From: Metapseudomonas otitidis
Lineage (GTDB): Bacteria; Pseudomonadota; Gammaproteobacteria; Pseudomonadales; Pseudomonadaceae
Length of the DNA stretch: 64,000 bases
Assembly: GCF_900111835.1 (NCBI RefSeq)
Contig: NZ_FOJP01000012.1
Span: 186,001 to 250,000 of the forward strand
Reading direction: 5' to 3'
The notes under the pieces were generated by a model. The model had not been told where the DNA came from. It was given only the letters and a program-made list of their open reading frames with translations, and made no database searches. Each line of letters begins with the position of its first letter. Position 1 is the first letter of the stretch. The position numbers were made by a program, and so were the translations under genes. This document shows positions 62,594 to 64,000 of the stretch, one piece after another.

Positions 62594-62924
62594 TCGATCC
62601 TAGTCTCTTCCATCAATAATAACGGCTTAGTGAAAATATCTGACTTTCTGACGTGAGCTCTCTCCCTGCCTCTCCCGGGCCAAGGCTGAGGCGATGGAGG
62701 TGTTCTAGATTGGGCTTTATAGCCGATTATAGAGCGATTATAAAATCGCTCTTTCACGATATACTTTAGAGTTAAGCTGCATGCGTTAGACGGACCCTAA
62801 TGACCTGCCCCGATCACTTTTGTCCGCACGCCCCGCGGTGCCTGAAGGCTGATATCCTAAGACGGTGATCACGAGCAAAAGTCCATCGTTCAGATTCTCT
62901 CGCAGGAATCGATTTCCCCCGAAT
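62594..62924. other. Intergenic region between the element end and the DUF3302 gene
   Basis: These 330 bases hold no convincing gene. They contain an AT-rich patch (62700-62770) with a perfect 9-base inverted repeat at 62731-62752 and repeated CGATTATA words. The remainder is unremarkable. Confidence 0.5.
62731..62752. repeat. Perfect inverted repeat AGAGCGATT-ATAA-AATCGCTCT
   Basis: Nine-base arms around ATAA form a small hairpin or dyad operator in an AT-rich patch. The word CGATTATA also occurs one step upstream (62723). No gene starts immediately after it, so its role is unclear. Confidence 0.6.
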
Positions 62925-63255
62925 CTAGTGCCGCCCCTGCATACCCTCCAGCCGTTCGACACGCTGCTGTAGTTCAGCTACCTGTTGCTCTAGGCGAACG
63001 ACACGGCTTTGCGGGCTGCTATCGCCGAAGCCCCATCCGCGATCTTCCCGGTAAAGGGTTGCCCATATCCACAGGAACGGCCAGATCGCATGCAATGTGA
63101 ACATACTGACCCAGCCGGCTGCATGGATCGAATCCTGATGGGGGTGGTTGCGCTGCCGGGCAATTTCGCAAGGGATGTCATGGATGACAATCATCCCGTA
63201 AAACAACACCAACCCAACAAAAATCAATAAACCCAGTGCAAAGTAATCGAGCATA
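62925..63255 (-). CDS. DUF3302-family inner-membrane protein (YiaW-like)
   Basis: This 110-residue protein begins MLDYFALGLLIFVGLVLFYGMIVIHDIPCEIARQRNHPHQDSIHAAGWVSMFTLHAIWPFLWIWATLY, with two predicted membrane helices, and ends in a coiled-coil heptad segment (RVVRLEQQVAELQQRVERLEGM). It matches my memory of DUF3302 (YiaW/YibI) proteins in length and N-terminus; an upstream in-frame GTG/ATG would add 21 non-family residues. Its ribosome binding site is weak. It lies in the passenger part of the transposon. Confidence 0.85.
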
Positions 63256-63353
63256 GTTTCTACCGTTCTTGGAGAACTAAACGCTGGCAGTGTAGTGCAG
63301 AGGGCTATGGCCTGCCCCATAGCCCTACCCGCTTCTGGTTTACCGGACTCTAG

Positions 63354-64000
63354 CTAGCTTCGTGCCGAAGGAGTGTTGCGAATCCTGCGAGTTTGAGACA
63401 TCCGCTTAAACGGAGCTACCAGTTGAGCCCCATATCGCGTTGGATAGTCACGTTCTTGCAGCCCTACTTGAGCATCGCCGAGCTTGTCTGTCCCATCGTA
63501 GAAGGTCCTAAACAGGTGGTCCCACAGAAGCAGGAACTCGCCGAAGTTAACCTGAGCATCTTCGAACTCCCGCTTGTGGTGCCAGCGGTGTGTCTCAGCG
63601 ACGCCAATCACATTACGCATCCAGCCTAGCGAGTAGTCCAGGTTGGAATGCTGAAATGCGAGATGCACTGTGAGGATGCCGAACCAGGTTGCGACAAGAG
63701 CAGAAGGTGTTCCCATCGCAAAGAGCACCAAGAGTCCAGGGCCCGCCATGATAGCCGCATGCAGTGGATGCCGGCGTTCGCCATTCATCCAGTAGAGGCG
63801 CTCTGCACTGTGGTGTGGTTCATGCAGGCGCCATAGCCATGGTGTGTAATGGCTGAATCGGTGCATGGCATAGAGACTGATATCCAAAACCATGGCTACG
63901 ATGAGCAATTGTGCCCACAGCGGCAAATCCGTTGGGAAGGTACGCGCGGCATCAGGCATCAAATCACCCAGCCGAGCCAGAAACGTGGCGGTGAACTGGA
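63354..64000 (-). CDS. Sterol desaturase/fatty acid hydroxylase family protein, 5' end outside window
   Basis: This is a membrane-bound di-iron hydroxylase. All visible histidine boxes are present: HRFSH, HEPHHSAERL, HLAFQHSN and ETHRWHHKREFEDAQVNFGEF, with hydrophobic segments between them. The frame stays open to the last base, and the residues near the window end (FLARLGDLMPDAARTFPTDLPLWAQLL) look native, so the start lies beyond 64000; the TTG/ATG at about 63960 are internal. About 215 residues are visible against 260-330 for the family. The paralogous fragment at 62204 has the same orientation. Confidence 0.88.
   Translation of the reverse strand, partial: QFTATFLARLGDLMPDAARTFPTDLPLWAQLLIVAMVLDISLYAMHRFSHYTPWLWRLHEPHHSAERLYWMNGERRHPLHAAIMAGPGLLVLFAMGTPSALVATWFGILTVHLAFQHSNLDYSLGWMRNVIGVAETHRWHHKREFEDAQVNFGEFLLLWDHLFRTFYDGTDKLGDAQVGLQERDYPTRYGAQLVAPFKRMSQTRRIRNTPSARS

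Larger units (their letters stand above)
58651..64000 (+). mobile_element. Tn3-family transposon of the Tn4651/Tn4652 group (left part; far end outside window)
   Basis: The element starts with an inverted repeat, then tnpA and tnpC reading inward, followed by passenger genes of lower GC than the surrounding chromosome. No second inverted repeat, resolvase (tnpS/tnpT) or partner target duplication is visible up to 64000, so the transposon continues rightward. It has inserted into the AraC-type regulator gene. Confidence 0.8.

Noticed and set aside
62785-62791. GTTAGAC resembling an integron attC/attI core site
   Set aside because: A seven-base match only; no paired complementary core and no integrase or cassette structure around it.
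62594-64000. Right-hand terminal inverted repeat of the Tn4651-like element
   Set aside because: I looked for the reverse complement of GGGGCATGCCGAGATAAAGG between tnpC and the window end and did not find it.

Overview
The window is GC-rich DNA with the codon bias and gene neighbourhoods of Pseudomonas. An Hcp1-type type VI secretion (T6SS) cluster, a quinate/shikimate block (quiC, TetR, aroE-like, aroQ, MFS), a SoxR locus and a hydroxyproline operon all have close counterparts in P. aeruginosa. The order differs from PAO1, so a relative of P. aeruginosa is more likely than that species. This placement rests on remembered families and gene orders, not on a database search.

Layout. (1) 1-9795: the 3' half of an H1-type T6SS core: tssC (cut by the window start), hcp, a Tae4-like amidase effector with a candidate lipoprotein immunity gene, tagJ, tssE, tssF, tssG and clpV. 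(2) 9898-29237: the effector region. It holds vgrG1a; a glyoxalase and Tat-exported GMC dehydrogenase insertion; the eagT6-tse6-tsi6 module; an ankyrin/SUFU gene; a small alarmone-hydrolase operon; vgrG1b; and a Tse7-type nuclease module (DUF6484, DUF2169, a ketosynthase-like protein, a PAAR-like DNase and a beta-propeller candidate immunity protein). It ends in a decaying array of beta-propeller and TIGR02270 genes. (3) 29312-35282: quinate/shikimate catabolism to protocatechuate, with a TetR regulator, an MHS transporter and a putative shared operator. (4) 35383-50524: housekeeping and stress genes: LysR/GST, an amino-acid ABC importer without an ATPase gene, a SoxR-controlled pair, two exported ankyrin proteins, MgtC, catalase HPII and a KGG stress protein. 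(5) 50642-58650: a trans-4-hydroxyproline catabolic operon (oxidase, semialdehyde dehydrogenase, deaminase, epimerase, reductase, permease), divergent from an AraC-type regulator gene. (6) 58651-64000: one end of a Tn4651/Tn4652-like Tn3-family transposon that cuts the AraC-type gene. It carries tnpA, tnpC and passenger DNA: a sterol-desaturase fragment, the multi-repeat end of another element, a DUF3302 gene and a second sterol desaturase that runs off the window.

How the genes work together. TssB/C sheath, Hcp tube, TssE/F/G baseplate and ClpV form the injection machine. The two VgrG spikes load Tse6 (with its chaperone EagT6) and the Tse7-like PAAR nuclease, while the Tae4-like amidase probably travels with Hcp. 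AroQ and QuiC act in sequence on dehydroquinate and dehydroshikimate. The hydroxyproline genes cover uptake through 2-oxoglutarate formation, but their divergent activator appears to have been destroyed by the transposon, which is the most consequential event in the window.
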